Positions 1-7,767 of a stretch of DNA of 64,000 bases are shown here, piece by piece (the stretch's first letter is position 1; each line of letters starts with the position of its first letter). The notes under the pieces are model-generated. The model saw only the letters and a program-made list of their open reading frames with translations, made no database searches and had not been told where the DNA came from. This stretch comes from Brevibacterium sp. RIT 803 (lineage in GTDB: Bacteria; Actinomycetota; Actinomycetes; Actinomycetales; Brevibacteriaceae), in assembly GCF_016892625.1 (NCBI RefSeq), contig NZ_JAFEMW010000001.1, forward strand, positions 1,054,001 through 1,118,000, read 5' to 3'. A program made the translations under genes and the position numbers.

Positions 1-127
1 GGTTGCGACAGAACTCGTCGGAGACCTGACAGCTGCGCGCGGCTCGGGCAGCTCGGGGAAACTTCTCGCCTCCGCGTTCGGCGATCGCATCGAGCAGGTA
101 AGGCGGGATGACATGGCGAAGGCTCAT
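1..127 (-). CDS. M4 (protealysin/thermolysin-like) metallopeptidase, N-terminal fragment
   Basis: Reading leftward from an ATG at 125-127, the minus strand gives an open frame to the window edge that begins MSLRHVIPPYLLDAIAERGG. The PPYLL element close to the N-terminus is typical of the short propeptide of protealysin-like M4 zinc proteases, which lack a classical signal peptide. Only about 42 residues lie in the window, so the HExxH site is not visible and the call rests on this propeptide alone. The gene diverges from the winged-helix regulator at 221, and the two share a 93-base gap holding a perfect palindrome, so control by that regulator is plausible (inference). Confidence 0.6.
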   Translation of the reverse strand, partial: MSLRHVIPPYLLDAIAERGGEKFPRAARAARSCQVSDEFCRN

Positions 128-184
128 ATGACCAGGGTGCCACTTCTGTCCGTGCATCGAATGGGAATTCAATGCAAACTTTTC

Positions 185-206
185 CTTGCAAAGCTTTCTT
201 TGCAAG
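185..206. promoter_or_regulatory. Operator-like perfect palindrome before the winged-helix regulator
   Basis: Nine-base arms CTTGCAAAG (185-193) and CTTTGCAAG (198-206) flank a 4-base spacer. Further TGCAA or TTTGCA half-sites sit at 173-177 and 213-218, about one helical turn-plus apart. The -10-like box TATCTT (209-214) lies six bases before the ATG at 221, so a protein bound here would block transcription of the regulator and possibly of the divergent protease. This is an inferred autoregulatory operator. Confidence 0.55.
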
Positions 207-220
207 CGTATCTTTGCACT

Positions 221-832
221 ATGGCTGAAGAACCAGACTCTCCGACACCGATCCGCACCCTTGGCCCCGATGCACTCAAGGGACTCGCCCATCCGCTGCG
301 TGTCGAAATCTACGACGCACTGTCCAAGTTCGGTCCGCAGACGGCGACGAGTCTGGCCAGCAGGCTCGGCGAGTCGACAGGTTCGACCAGCTACCACCTG
401 CGTCAGCTCGCCCGCCACAACTTCATCCATCAGGTTGAGGGCACCTCCGGCGGGCGAGCGAAGTGGTGGGACCGCTCCCCGGGTGCGATCGACGTCAGCC
501 GAAACGCCGCCAAGGATGACCCCTCCGCCAGCGCTTCGACCGGCTTCATCCTGCGTGAGTGGACCAGAAACCGCACTCGTGCGCTTGAGGACTTCGTCGA
601 CGCTCTCAACTCGGACGATCTGTTGCCCGATGCATGGGCCGATGCGGCGGCGATCGATACGAGCAATGTGCATGTCACGCCTGCCCAGCTCCGGGAGATC
701 AACGACCGGGTGCACGAAGTGATCGACGCCGTCGTCACGGAATTCCGCGGCCGCAACGACCCCGGATCCCGTCCCGTGCAGATCCAGTTCAATGCCTTCC
801 CCCTGACCGATGGAGAGGAAACCCCATCATGA
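221..832 (+). CDS. ArsR-like winged helix-turn-helix regulator
   Basis: A 203-residue protein whose residues about 14-75 form an ArsR-type DNA-binding domain: LKGLAHPLRVEIYDAL, then a recognition region STGSTSYHLRQLARHNFI and a wing. There are no clustered Cys or His residues of metal-sensing ArsR/SmtB proteins, so it probably senses something else. The C-terminal half is acidic and helical without a domain I recognise. I chose the ATG at 221 because the longer frame from 113 translates through the palindromic operator, and because a TATCTT box stands six bases upstream, as expected for a leaderless gene. It overlaps the next gene by ATGA, so the two are translationally coupled. Confidence 0.75.
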   Translation: MAEEPDSPTPIRTLGPDALKGLAHPLRVEIYDALSKFGPQTATSLASRLGESTGSTSYHLRQLARHNFIHQVEGTSGGRAKWWDRSPGAIDVSRNAAKDDPSASASTGFILREWTRNRTRALEDFVDALNSDDLLPDAWADAAAIDTSNVHVTPAQLREINDRVHEVIDAVVTEFRGRNDPGSRPVQIQFNAFPLTDGEETPS

Positions 833-1173
833 GCACCCTCATCACCCCGACCCGCTCCCCGTCACTCAAGCTCGCTCCCGGGCGGATCGTCGAACGTACC
901 ACCACCATCACCCGCGAGATCTTCCTCGACGATCCCGCTGCGCGTCAGTCTCAATCGGGCACAGAGACAGTCGACGAACTGCAGCGGACCTCGAGTGTCG
1001 CTGCCGACGATATCCACGGAGTCGACCGTGCACTCGTCCGCCTCGGCGTGTGGCTGATTGAAGCAGGCCGCAGGCATGCCCTTCGCCCCTCAGCCAATCC
1101 GGACGAGATCGCCCGCAGGGTGGATGCAGCGAAGACTCACGATATGAGGAACTTCATCGGTCTCCCGAACTGA
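829..1173 (+). CDS. Small hypothetical protein coupled to the winged-helix regulator
   Basis: A 114-residue protein starting at the ATG of an ATGA overlap with the upstream regulator. I do not recognise the family. There is no signal peptide or membrane segment. The N-terminal third is basic (SLKLAPGRIVERTTTITRE), the middle is Ser/Thr/Glu-rich, and the C-terminal half is predicted helical (DRALVRLGVWLIEAGRRHAL). The tight coupling suggests it works with the regulator, for example as a ligand-responsive or anti-regulator partner, but nothing in the sequence proves that. Confidence 0.6.
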   Translation: MSTLITPTRSPSLKLAPGRIVERTTTITREIFLDDPAARQSQSGTETVDELQRTSSVAADDIHGVDRALVRLGVWLIEAGRRHALRPSANPDEIARRVDAAKTHDMRNFIGLPN

Positions 1174-1208
1174 GCTCGATCTCCCGAACTGAGTTCAGGC
1201 CTCCGGAC

Positions 1209-2402
1209 TCACGCGCTCACTTCGGCGCCGGTGGACGATTCGTCCCACTTCGGTGTCGCCACGACGAGGGTGATGACGATGACGATCATGAAGAAGGTCG
1301 TGAGGAATGTGGGTACCGGGATGATCGGATCGAGAAGCACGAGCACGGCGCAGAGCGGCACGACCGTGTTGACGACCCCTCCCGCATTGGCCCTGATCGC
1401 CAGCAGCCATACGCCGAGGACGAAGACCGCGATCGGCACTGACACCGTGAAGGTCGCGAGCAGCGGCTCAAGCGCGCTGTTGCCCAGTTGCGAATCGACT
1501 TCGATGCCGACCCCGGCCGAGAATGCTCCGGCGGCAGCGAAAATGAAGTAGTGACCATACCCGTACGTGAGGGTGCCGCTGATTCCACCGATCGCCCGGT
1601 GGTGGGGCGGCCAGAAGTATATCCACCACATGGCGGCAGTGACGAGGAGACTGAGGATACCCAGCGAGACCAGCGAGACGATGTCCTCACTGTCTTCGAA
1701 TGCCCCGAACACCGCGTTCGCCGAGGCCAGCATGGACTCGCCGAGGACGATGATCGTGAAGCAGCCATAGCGTTCGGTGATGTGCTCCGGATGCCAGGGC
1801 GTCGTCCCCCGCGCTTCCGCAATGACGGGGATGGCCACCTCGGCGAGGACGAGAATGAGGAACCCGGCCAGTGAGATCGCCGGCGCATCGATGCTCATCC
1901 ACACCACCCACAGCACCTGCACTATGCCGATTCCGCAGGCGTAGGTCAGCGTCGCCCTTCGCGCCTTGCCCGCATGCCGTGCCGCGCGCAGCCACTGGGC
2001 GATCATGACCACGCGCATGAGGATGTAGCCGAGGATGAGGACGAGGAAGTTCTCGTCTTCGAAGACCGGTCCAATGCCCGCGGCCAGGATGAGCACCCCG
2101 CCCATCTGCACGATCGTCATCACACGGTAGAGCCAGTCGTCGGTGTCGAATGAGGTCGCGAACCACGTGAAGTTCATCCACGCCCACCAGATCGCGAAGA
2201 AGATCATGAGGTACTTACCCAGACCGGCGCCGAGGTGGCCGGCCGTGACGGTGTCATGCAGATTGGACGCGGCGATGGACACCGCGATGACGAACACGAG
2301 GTCGAAGAACAGCTCGAGCGAACTGGCCGCACGAGAGTCCTCGCCTGGGTCTCGGGGTCGCATCGGGGTCAGTCGGAATCGGCTGGGGCTCATGCTATTC
2401 AC
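1209..2402 (-). CDS. Low temperature requirement protein A (LtrA) family membrane protein
   Basis: A 397-residue integral membrane protein with roughly ten hydrophobic helices. The N-terminal signature SSLELFFDLVFVIAVS and the later DTDDWLYRVMTIVQMGGVLILA stretch are typical of the bacterial LtrA family, first named from a Listeria locus linked to cold growth; the biochemical role is unknown. A second typical block, ERYGCFTIIVLGESMLA, lies near residue 210. The start is a GTG at 2402 or an ATG at 2393; both precede the conserved region and neither has a convincing ribosome site. The gene stands alone, convergent with the upstream pair. Confidence 0.8.
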   Translation of the reverse strand: MNSMSPSRFRLTPMRPRDPGEDSRAASSLELFFDLVFVIAVSIAASNLHDTVTAGHLGAGLGKYLMIFFAIWWAWMNFTWFATSFDTDDWLYRVMTIVQMGGVLILAAGIGPVFEDENFLVLILGYILMRVVMIAQWLRAARHAGKARRATLTYACGIGIVQVLWVVWMSIDAPAISLAGFLILVLAEVAIPVIAEARGTTPWHPEHITERYGCFTIIVLGESMLASANAVFGAFEDSEDIVSLVSLGILSLLVTAAMWWIYFWPPHHRAIGGISGTLTYGYGHYFIFAAAGAFSAGVGIEVDSQLGNSALEPLLATFTVSVPIAVFVLGVWLLAIRANAGGVVNTVVPLCAVLVLLDPIIPVPTFLTTFFMIVIVITLVVATPKWDESSTGAEVSA

Positions 2403-2501
2403 GTTGAGGGCCTTCGTGCTTGGGAACCGGGCACCGGCAGGTCAATCACCGGATGGCTGGGAACAGCTTAGGGTCAACGCCTCGAACCCACCAGACGGGT
2501 G

Positions 2502-3929
2502 TCACCAAGCACTCTGCGCAATATGGGCCAGACCCAGTCCGAAGACGAGATTGAGACCGAGCAGCCACGACCTGGCCCGGACAGGAACAGCGGCAAGCGA
2601 GATGAGCAGCCACGGCACCATGAACAGCCAGATGCGCTCGACCTCCGCCCGGCTCATATTCGACAGATCGGCGACCACAACCATGACCACAGCTGACGAA
2701 GCAAGAAGAACCACCACACGCAGATGGCGGTGAGCGTCGTTCGAGTGCTCGGCGTCGTTCGAGTGCCGTGAGAACATCGCCCGACGGGAGCCCCTCATCA
2801 TTTCGACGAGTCCCGCCCCGATGCCTGGACCTGTCGCGCAGATGAGAGCCGCGAGATTCGCCCACATCCAATATGTGGGAGGCCGAGAGGACGCGAACCC
2901 GTCCCAGTACCGCTGATTGAGGACCGGGTAGGCCTCCCACCAGAAGAATCCAGCGACGGTGAAGATGACGACGACGAGCAGCGCCCCACCGATGACCCAC
3001 GGCAGCAGGCGAATGGACCGTGCCACGGCGAACACGGCGAGGACCACTGCCCCGAGGAGCGGGAAGCCGTAATTCATGGAGGTCCCCACTCCGAGCATGA
3101 GACCCGACACCGCTGACCAACTGACAGCTGGCCACCCGGCACGAATGCGCGACGTCACCGCCCTGCGTCCCCCGTCCAACCGGGAACGCACCGCCACGGC
3201 AGCGCTGAGCGCAGCGATCGCCCACGTGCCCACGGCCGCGAACACAGCGTCGGCAGACACGGCCAACCAGATCGCGGCGGGCGCCGTGGCAAGGAAGGGT
3301 GCGAGGGTTCGAGCGTGGGCCTCGATGCCGAGGTTCCTGCACGTGCACATGATCGCGAGAGGAATGGTGGCCGCAATGAGGGTGACAACGAGTCCGATGG
3401 CGTAGGTCGAGCTCAGCCCCAGAGAGACGAGGAGAGCGAAGAAGAGCACAGCACCCGGCGGGTGACCTGCGAGGTGGACGGGAAGGTTATGGGCACTGGC
3501 CAGGGGGATCCTGTCGACGTACCCGGTGAGCAGTGACGATGCACCGGAGAAGAAACCCTCGTCCGCGATCTGACGTGCGGTCGGCAGATACTCCTCGGCG
3601 CTCTCAAGCTCTCCACCAAGACGAGAGAGCCCATCGATCGCATCCAGGGCGAGCATCCAAGCCACGGAGACGAGAGCGGTGAGCATCAGAAGCATTTGCC
3701 ACGGCAACCGTTGGGCGGCCCGGAATCCCCAGACGACGACGGATGCCGCGATGGCCACCGCGGCAATGCTTCCGATTCCCACTCGAGGCCGGAATTCGGC
3801 GAACAGAGGCGGGAAGCTCAACACCTTGACGTCCACCCCAGTCACGAGTGGGAACGCGATCGCGGCGGCCACGAGGACCAGTGCCGCCAGCACACCGCCG
3901 AGCCCTGGCCTCACACCCCCGCGCTTCAC
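2502..3929 (-). CDS. GT-C type membrane glycosyltransferase, candidate methylthiosugar transferase (MtxT/Rv0541c-like)
   Basis: A 475-residue polytopic protein with about ten to twelve helices. A large periplasmic loop after the second or third helix contains AEEYLPTARQIADEGFF and NLPVHLAGHPPGAVLFF; an HPPG segment in the loop is characteristic of GT-C enzymes that transfer sugars from polyprenyl-phosphate donors outside the membrane. The start is the GTG at 3929, which overlaps the epimerase stop as GTGA; longer frames run deep into the epimerase. It ends the operon MTA phosphorylase-epimerase-GT-C. In M. tuberculosis a membrane protein in an equivalent neighbourhood (Rv0541c, as I recall) places methylthioxylose on lipoarabinomannan. 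The acceptor here would be a different envelope glycan. Confidence 0.65.
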   Translation of the reverse strand: MKRGGVRPGLGGVLAALVLVAAAIAFPLVTGVDVKVLSFPPLFAEFRPRVGIGSIAAVAIAASVVVWGFRAAQRLPWQMLLMLTALVSVAWMLALDAIDGLSRLGGELESAEEYLPTARQIADEGFFSGASSLLTGYVDRIPLASAHNLPVHLAGHPPGAVLFFALLVSLGLSSTYAIGLVVTLIAATIPLAIMCTCRNLGIEAHARTLAPFLATAPAAIWLAVSADAVFAAVGTWAIAALSAAVAVRSRLDGGRRAVTSRIRAGWPAVSWSAVSGLMLGVGTSMNYGFPLLGAVVLAVFAVARSIRLLPWVIGGALLVVVIFTVAGFFWWEAYPVLNQRYWDGFASSRPPTYWMWANLAALICATGPGIGAGLVEMMRGSRRAMFSRHSNDAEHSNDAHRHLRVVVLLASSAVVMVVVADLSNMSRAEVERIWLFMVPWLLISLAAVPVRARSWLLGLNLVFGLGLAHIAQSAW

Positions 3930-5068
3930 TCTCGGGGCGCTTCCCCTGTCGCAGGCTCCTGCGACACGTGGGCATCGCGCATCGGGGCCCGCGCGAATTC
4001 GGCCATGCCTTCGGCGAAGCCGATGCGCGGCACCCAATCCATCTCGGTCCGGATTCGTGCCGCAGAGGCCGTGACATGGCGGACATCGCCGAGGCGGTAC
4101 TCGCCGGTGACGATGGGTGCGTCACCGCCCAGGGTCTCGGCAAGGGCGAGCGCCATCTCTCCCACGGTGTGGACGTCTCCGGTCGCGACGTTGAAGGCTC
4201 GCACCGTCCCCGCTGCCTGTCCCCGACACCAGTCGAGACCGGCGAGATTTGCGCGGGCGACGTCGCTGACGTGGATGAAGTCGCGGCGCTGCTTCCCGTC
4301 CTCGAACACTCGGGGCCTGTTGCCTGCTTTGAGGACGGAGCGGAAGATCGACGCCACTCCGGCATAGGGGGTCCCCTGCGGCATATTGGGACCGTACACA
4401 TTGTGATAGCGCAGGAGAACGGCCCGGCCTCCAGTGGCGCGGGCCCACGAGGCGGCGAGGAATTCCTGGCCGAGCTTGGTCACCGCGTAGACATTGCGGG
4501 GATCACAGGCCCCGTCCTCGGTGATGAGATCCGGGAGCAACGGTGTGCCGGTGCGCGGTGACACGGGATCGAAGCGTCCGGCGGCGAGATCGGCGGGAGT
4601 GCGCAGGCCGGCGCCGATCGGCCCCTTCTCGTCCCGGTACGCCCCCTCCCCGTAGATGACCATGGACGAGGCGAGGACGAGGTTCTTCACGCCATGTCGT
4701 GCCATCGCTGCGAGCAGAACGGAGGTGGCCAGTTCGTTGCTCGCGACATAGTCGGGACTGTCGGAGAAGTCGACACCCAGACCGACCTTCGCAGCCTGAT
4801 GACTGACAGCATCGACGCTCGGGAGGACACGGTCGAGGACATTGGGATCCGCGACATCGCCGCGGACGATGCGGACGTGGCAGTCCGCGAACTCCGTTCC
4901 GAATCGGGCGAGCAGCCGTGCCGAGGTCAGCGCAGATGCATGAACGTCGGAGCGGAAGCTGTCGAGGATGGAGACCTGCCAACCGGCGCGCAGTGCCGCG
5001 GCGACAACCTCGGCGCCGATGAATCCGGCTCCTCCGGTCACGAGCAGGTGCGGGGCGTTCTCATGCAT
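3926..5068 (-). CDS. NAD-dependent sugar epimerase/dehydratase (GalE-like SDR)
   Basis: A 380-residue extended short-chain dehydrogenase. The N-terminal Rossmann motif is TGGAGFIG (residues about 11-18), SSMVIYG carries the catalytic Ser, and YAVTKLGQE gives the YxxxK pair. It resembles UDP-glucose 4-epimerases and the GalE3-type protein of the mycobacterial methylthioxylose region. It overlaps the upstream phosphorylase by 8 bases and the downstream GT-C gene by 4, so all three are probably made together. In that context it would epimerise the pentose derived from methylthioribose (ribo to xylo is a C3 inversion); the substrate is inference. Confidence 0.75.
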   Translation of the reverse strand: MHENAPHLLVTGGAGFIGAEVVAAALRAGWQVSILDSFRSDVHASALTSARLLARFGTEFADCHVRIVRGDVADPNVLDRVLPSVDAVSHQAAKVGLGVDFSDSPDYVASNELATSVLLAAMARHGVKNLVLASSMVIYGEGAYRDEKGPIGAGLRTPADLAAGRFDPVSPRTGTPLLPDLITEDGACDPRNVYAVTKLGQEFLAASWARATGGRAVLLRYHNVYGPNMPQGTPYAGVASIFRSVLKAGNRPRVFEDGKQRRDFIHVSDVARANLAGLDWCRGQAAGTVRAFNVATGDVHTVGEMALALAETLGGDAPIVTGEYRLGDVRHVTASAARIRTEMDWVPRIGFAEGMAEFARAPMRDAHVSQEPATGEAPRE

Positions 5069-5927
5069 CGGAGACCACCGTTTGGGTCAGGATCGCTCGG
5101 ATGGTCTCAGCGGGCACAAGCTGCGGCGGCCTGTAGTCCACGCCGATGGCCGCGACGATCGTGGACAGGGCGGCGATGATTCGAGGTTTGGCCGCACGCA
5201 GGCGGTCGAGGACCACGCTCGCGTCGACCGCCTCGGCGAGATTCTGCCCGGCGTCGAAGTCGGTGACGAACGAGAGGTTGACGATCCCCATGCCGAGCTC
5301 CCCCGCGAGGGCGGCCTCCGGGTATTGGGTCATGTTGACGATATCGCCACCGGATTCGCGCAGGAGCCGCGACTCTGCCCGAGTGGAGAACCGAGGGCCC
5401 TCGATGACGGCGGTGGTCCCGGAGTCGGCGACCACCTCGCCGAGCGCGCGGACAGCCGTTCTGGCTTCGGCAACGAGCTCGGGGGTGAAGGGATCGGAGA
5501 ACGGCAGGTGGACGACGAGGCCACCACCCGAGTAGGTCGAGGCCCGGCGAACAGTGCGGTCGAGCATCTGATCAGGGATGACGAAACTACCGATGGGCAT
5601 GTCGGGGTTGAGTGAACCCACGGCACTCGACGATACGACGGTTCTGATTCCGAGTGAGGCCAGCGCCCACATGTTCGCGCGGTAGTTGATCTCGTGCGGG
5701 GCGAGCGAATGCCCGGCTCCGTGGCGGGAGAGGAAGGCGATGGGTGTGCCGTCGAAATCACCGAGAGTGATCGTGCCGGAGGGCGGGCCGTAAGGGGTAT
5801 CTATGCGACGATCGATGCGCTTTGATGGGGCGAGGAGCTCATAGAGACCCGATCCGCCGATGACGGCGATGCGCGGTCGTGTCTCCGCAGTCTCAGCCTC
5901 GCCGAGGCGGTCCTCGGTGGGATTCAT
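5061..5927 (-). CDS. 5'-methylthioadenosine phosphorylase
   Basis: A 288-residue family 2 purine nucleoside phosphorylase that cleaves 5'-methylthioadenosine with phosphate into adenine and 5-methylthioribose-1-phosphate. Diagnostic motifs are the phosphate loop IGGSGLYELL, the block SRHGAGHSLAPHEINYRANM, and MTQYPEAALAGE followed by SFVTDFDAG. The ATG at 5927 is chosen because the minus-strand Shine-Dalgarno AGAAGGAG (5940-5933) lies five bases upstream; longer starts read through it. It leads the operon with a sugar epimerase and a GT-C enzyme rather than methionine-salvage genes (no mtnA/B/C nearby), which suggests the product feeds sugar decoration instead of recycling. Confidence 0.85.
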   Translation of the reverse strand: MNPTEDRLGEAETAETRPRIAVIGGSGLYELLAPSKRIDRRIDTPYGPPSGTITLGDFDGTPIAFLSRHGAGHSLAPHEINYRANMWALASLGIRTVVSSSAVGSLNPDMPIGSFVIPDQMLDRTVRRASTYSGGGLVVHLPFSDPFTPELVAEARTAVRALGEVVADSGTTAVIEGPRFSTRAESRLLRESGGDIVNMTQYPEAALAGELGMGIVNLSFVTDFDAGQNLAEAVDASVVLDRLRAAKPRIIAALSTIVAAIGVDYRPPQLVPAETIRAILTQTVVSDA

Positions 5928-5990
5928 ATGTGCTCCTTCTACTCGCTCGTGTCCGCTCATTGTGTCGCGGCCGCGAGTGGGCCCGAGGTG

Positions 5991-6051
5991 GGAAATGCTT
6001 ACGAGACGATGACAGTCTGGTCACCGCTGTCCTCGGACCGTAAGAAAATCC
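5991..6051. promoter_or_regulatory. Inverted pair of CGTAAG sites between the phosphorylase and oxidoreductase operons
   Basis: GGAAATGCTTACG (5991-6003) and CGTAAGAAAATCC (6039-6051) face each other; the reverse complement of the first matches the second at ten of thirteen positions. A third copy lies upstream of the family 2 glycosyltransferase (9836-9848). The CGTAAG core is 31-32 bases from the -10 box of the oxidoreductase and of the glycosyltransferase. Probable binding site for the response regulator at 9921 (inference). Confidence 0.45.
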
Positions 6052-6076
6052 GCACACGGCGCCGACGGTGCGTCCC

Positions 6077-6082
6077 TAGTCT
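6077..6082 (+). promoter_or_regulatory. -10 box of a leaderless promoter (molybdopterin oxidoreductase)
   Basis: TAGTCT within CCTAGTCTC, followed by exactly six bases and the ATG at 6089. The same CCTAGTCTC context and spacing precede the family 2 glycosyltransferase. Confidence 0.55.
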
Positions 6083-6088
6083 CAAACC

Positions 6089-7291
6089 ATGTCCGCTCAC
6101 GATCCTCGAATTCCCGAAGATGAACAGCCGCCGGTGACCACCGACTCGAGCAGAGGCTCGCGCTTCGACCGTGCTCGGATCGCAGTGTCGTCGACGCTTG
6201 CACCCTCCGACCCGGTCCGCGGTCCCCGCACCGCAGTCGTCGTCGGGCGTCTGCTCGGACTCGCCTTCGCGGTCTGCTTCGTCACCGGCCTCTTCAGCCA
6301 CTTCCTTCAGGATCCACTCTCCTGGATGCGCTTCCCCACCCGTCCTGTCACGATCTATCAGATCACCCAGGGCGTGCATGTGGCGGCGGGCCTGGCATCG
6401 GTCCCCCTGCTGCTGGCGAAGCTGTGGACCGTCTTCCCACGTCTCTTCACCTGGCCGCCGATCACCTCGTGGGTCCATCTCCTCGAACGAGCTCTCATCG
6501 GGGTGCTCGTCTCTGCGAGTCTCCTCGAACTCACGATCGGCGTCATGAACATCTACCACTGGTACGGCTGGCCGTTCTCATTCCGCTCCACCCACTATGC
6601 GCTGGCCTGGGTGATCGTCGGCTCTCTGCTTGCCCACATTGCTTTCCAACTGCCGCGGATCATCGAGCACTGGCGGGTGCGGCCCAGCACCGTCGAGCTC
6701 GATCGTCGTATCTTCCTCGCCTCCATCTTCACCGCGGCGGGGGCCATCCTGGCCACCACCGCAGGGCAGTCGACGAAGCTCTTCGCAGGCATCAACCTCT
6801 TCGGTCCACGCCGATACGGAGAAGGGCCACAGGGACTGCCGGTCAATCGCACCGCCGCCGCGGCTGAAGTGCTCACCACCGCTGTCGACCCCGAATGGAG
6901 GCTCGACGTCAGCGGACCGGGGGTGTCGCGGCGCTTCACCCGCGACGAGCTGCTGGCGTTGCCGCAGACACAGGCGGTCATTCCGATCGCCTGTGTCGAA
7001 GGCTGGTCGACCGCCGCTTGGTGGAGGGGCGTGGCACTGCGTGAGGTCCTCAGCCGTACGGGAATCGACCCGAATTCGCGGATCAGAGTCTCGAGCCTGC
7101 AGACCAGGGGCGGTTATGCCACCAGCGTGATGGGCCCGGAATTCGCCTCCGACGATCTCACGCTCATCGCCTTAGAGCTCAACGGTGAGGTCCTCGACCT
7201 CGACCACGGGTACCCCGCTCGCATCATCGCGCCCGGTCGACCCGGTGTCCTGCAGACGAAATGGATTTCGACCATCGAGGTGATCGCATGA
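6089..7291 (+). CDS. Membrane-anchored molybdopterin-dependent oxidoreductase (sulfite oxidase/YedY fold)
   Basis: A 400-residue protein. Residues about 45-210 hold four or five membrane helices with several His residues (THYALAWVIVGSLLAHIAFQ) that could bind heme. A further helix at about 215-235 leads to an extracytoplasmic oxidoreductase domain. The molybdenum-ligand Cys is in PIACVEGWSTAAWWRGV, and the C-terminal DHGYPARIIAPGRPGVLQTK is typical of the sulfite-oxidase fold, whose bacterial members include the YedY/MsrP sulfoxide reductases. It is the first gene of a two-gene operon diverging from the phosphorylase. A role in reducing or oxidising a methylthio group is attractive given the neighbours but unproven. 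Confidence 0.75.
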   Translation: MSAHDPRIPEDEQPPVTTDSSRGSRFDRARIAVSSTLAPSDPVRGPRTAVVVGRLLGLAFAVCFVTGLFSHFLQDPLSWMRFPTRPVTIYQITQGVHVAAGLASVPLLLAKLWTVFPRLFTWPPITSWVHLLERALIGVLVSASLLELTIGVMNIYHWYGWPFSFRSTHYALAWVIVGSLLAHIAFQLPRIIEHWRVRPSTVELDRRIFLASIFTAAGAILATTAGQSTKLFAGINLFGPRRYGEGPQGLPVNRTAAAAEVLTTAVDPEWRLDVSGPGVSRRFTRDELLALPQTQAVIPIACVEGWSTAAWWRGVALREVLSRTGIDPNSRIRVSSLQTRGGYATSVMGPEFASDDLTLIALELNGEVLDLDHGYPARIIAPGRPGVLQTKWISTIEVIA

Positions 7292-7767
7292 ATGTGGCTC
7301 TGAGAACCTCTCTTGTTCTCATCGGTATCGGCATCGCATCCTATGGCGCCTTCCTTGTGCTCACCCGCTTCGGACTCGACCAGATCATCGGGCTCGCGAT
7401 ATGGCTGGCGGCGGCCGTCGTCCTCCACGATTTCGTCCTCGTGCCCGTCGTGACGCTCATCGCTCGGTTCGCCTTCGGCCAGAAGACGAGGTCTCTCGCT
7501 GAGCCAGGCTCTGCTGGGTCAGGCTCTGGCTTCCGGCTGATTCCTGGTTCTCGCCGGCTCGCGATCACCCGCACACTGCTCGTCGCGGCGTGCCTCATCT
7601 CGGTCGTCGTCGTGCCGGAGATCGTAGCGTTGGGCCGCGGTGTTGCGAATCCGACGATCCTGCCCGGCGACTACGCCCACAATCTCCTGTGGCTGTGGGC
7701 GTTCGTCGTCGCGGCTGTCTTCACCGTCCTCGGCGTCGGCCTCATCGCCGCACGTCTCAGGCGCTGA
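7288..7767 (+). CDS. Small four-helix membrane protein, unknown function
   Basis: A 159-residue membrane protein with about four helices, starting at the ATG of an ATGA overlap with the oxidoreductase. Charged residues are few; HDFVLVPVVTL in helix 2 and PEIVALGRGVANP in the first extracellular loop are the most distinctive parts. The central cytoplasmic loop holds a Gly/Ser-rich stretch (AEPGSAGSGSG) encoded by repeated DNA. I do not recognise the family. Its coupling suggests a membrane partner or electron-transfer subunit of the oxidoreductase. Its 3' end overlaps the convergent methyltransferase gene by 11 bases. Confidence 0.6.
   Translation: MNVALRTSLVLIGIGIASYGAFLVLTRFGLDQIIGLAIWLAAAVVLHDFVLVPVVTLIARFAFGQKTRSLAEPGSAGSGSGFRLIPGSRRLAITRTLLVAACLISVVVVPEIVALGRGVANPTILPGDYAHNLLWLWAFVVAAVFTVLGVGLIAARLRR

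Noticed and set aside
113..220. Longer N-terminus of the winged-helix regulator
   Set aside because: It would translate through the palindromic operator and the -10 box, and has no conserved residues; the ATG at 221 fits the leaderless pattern.
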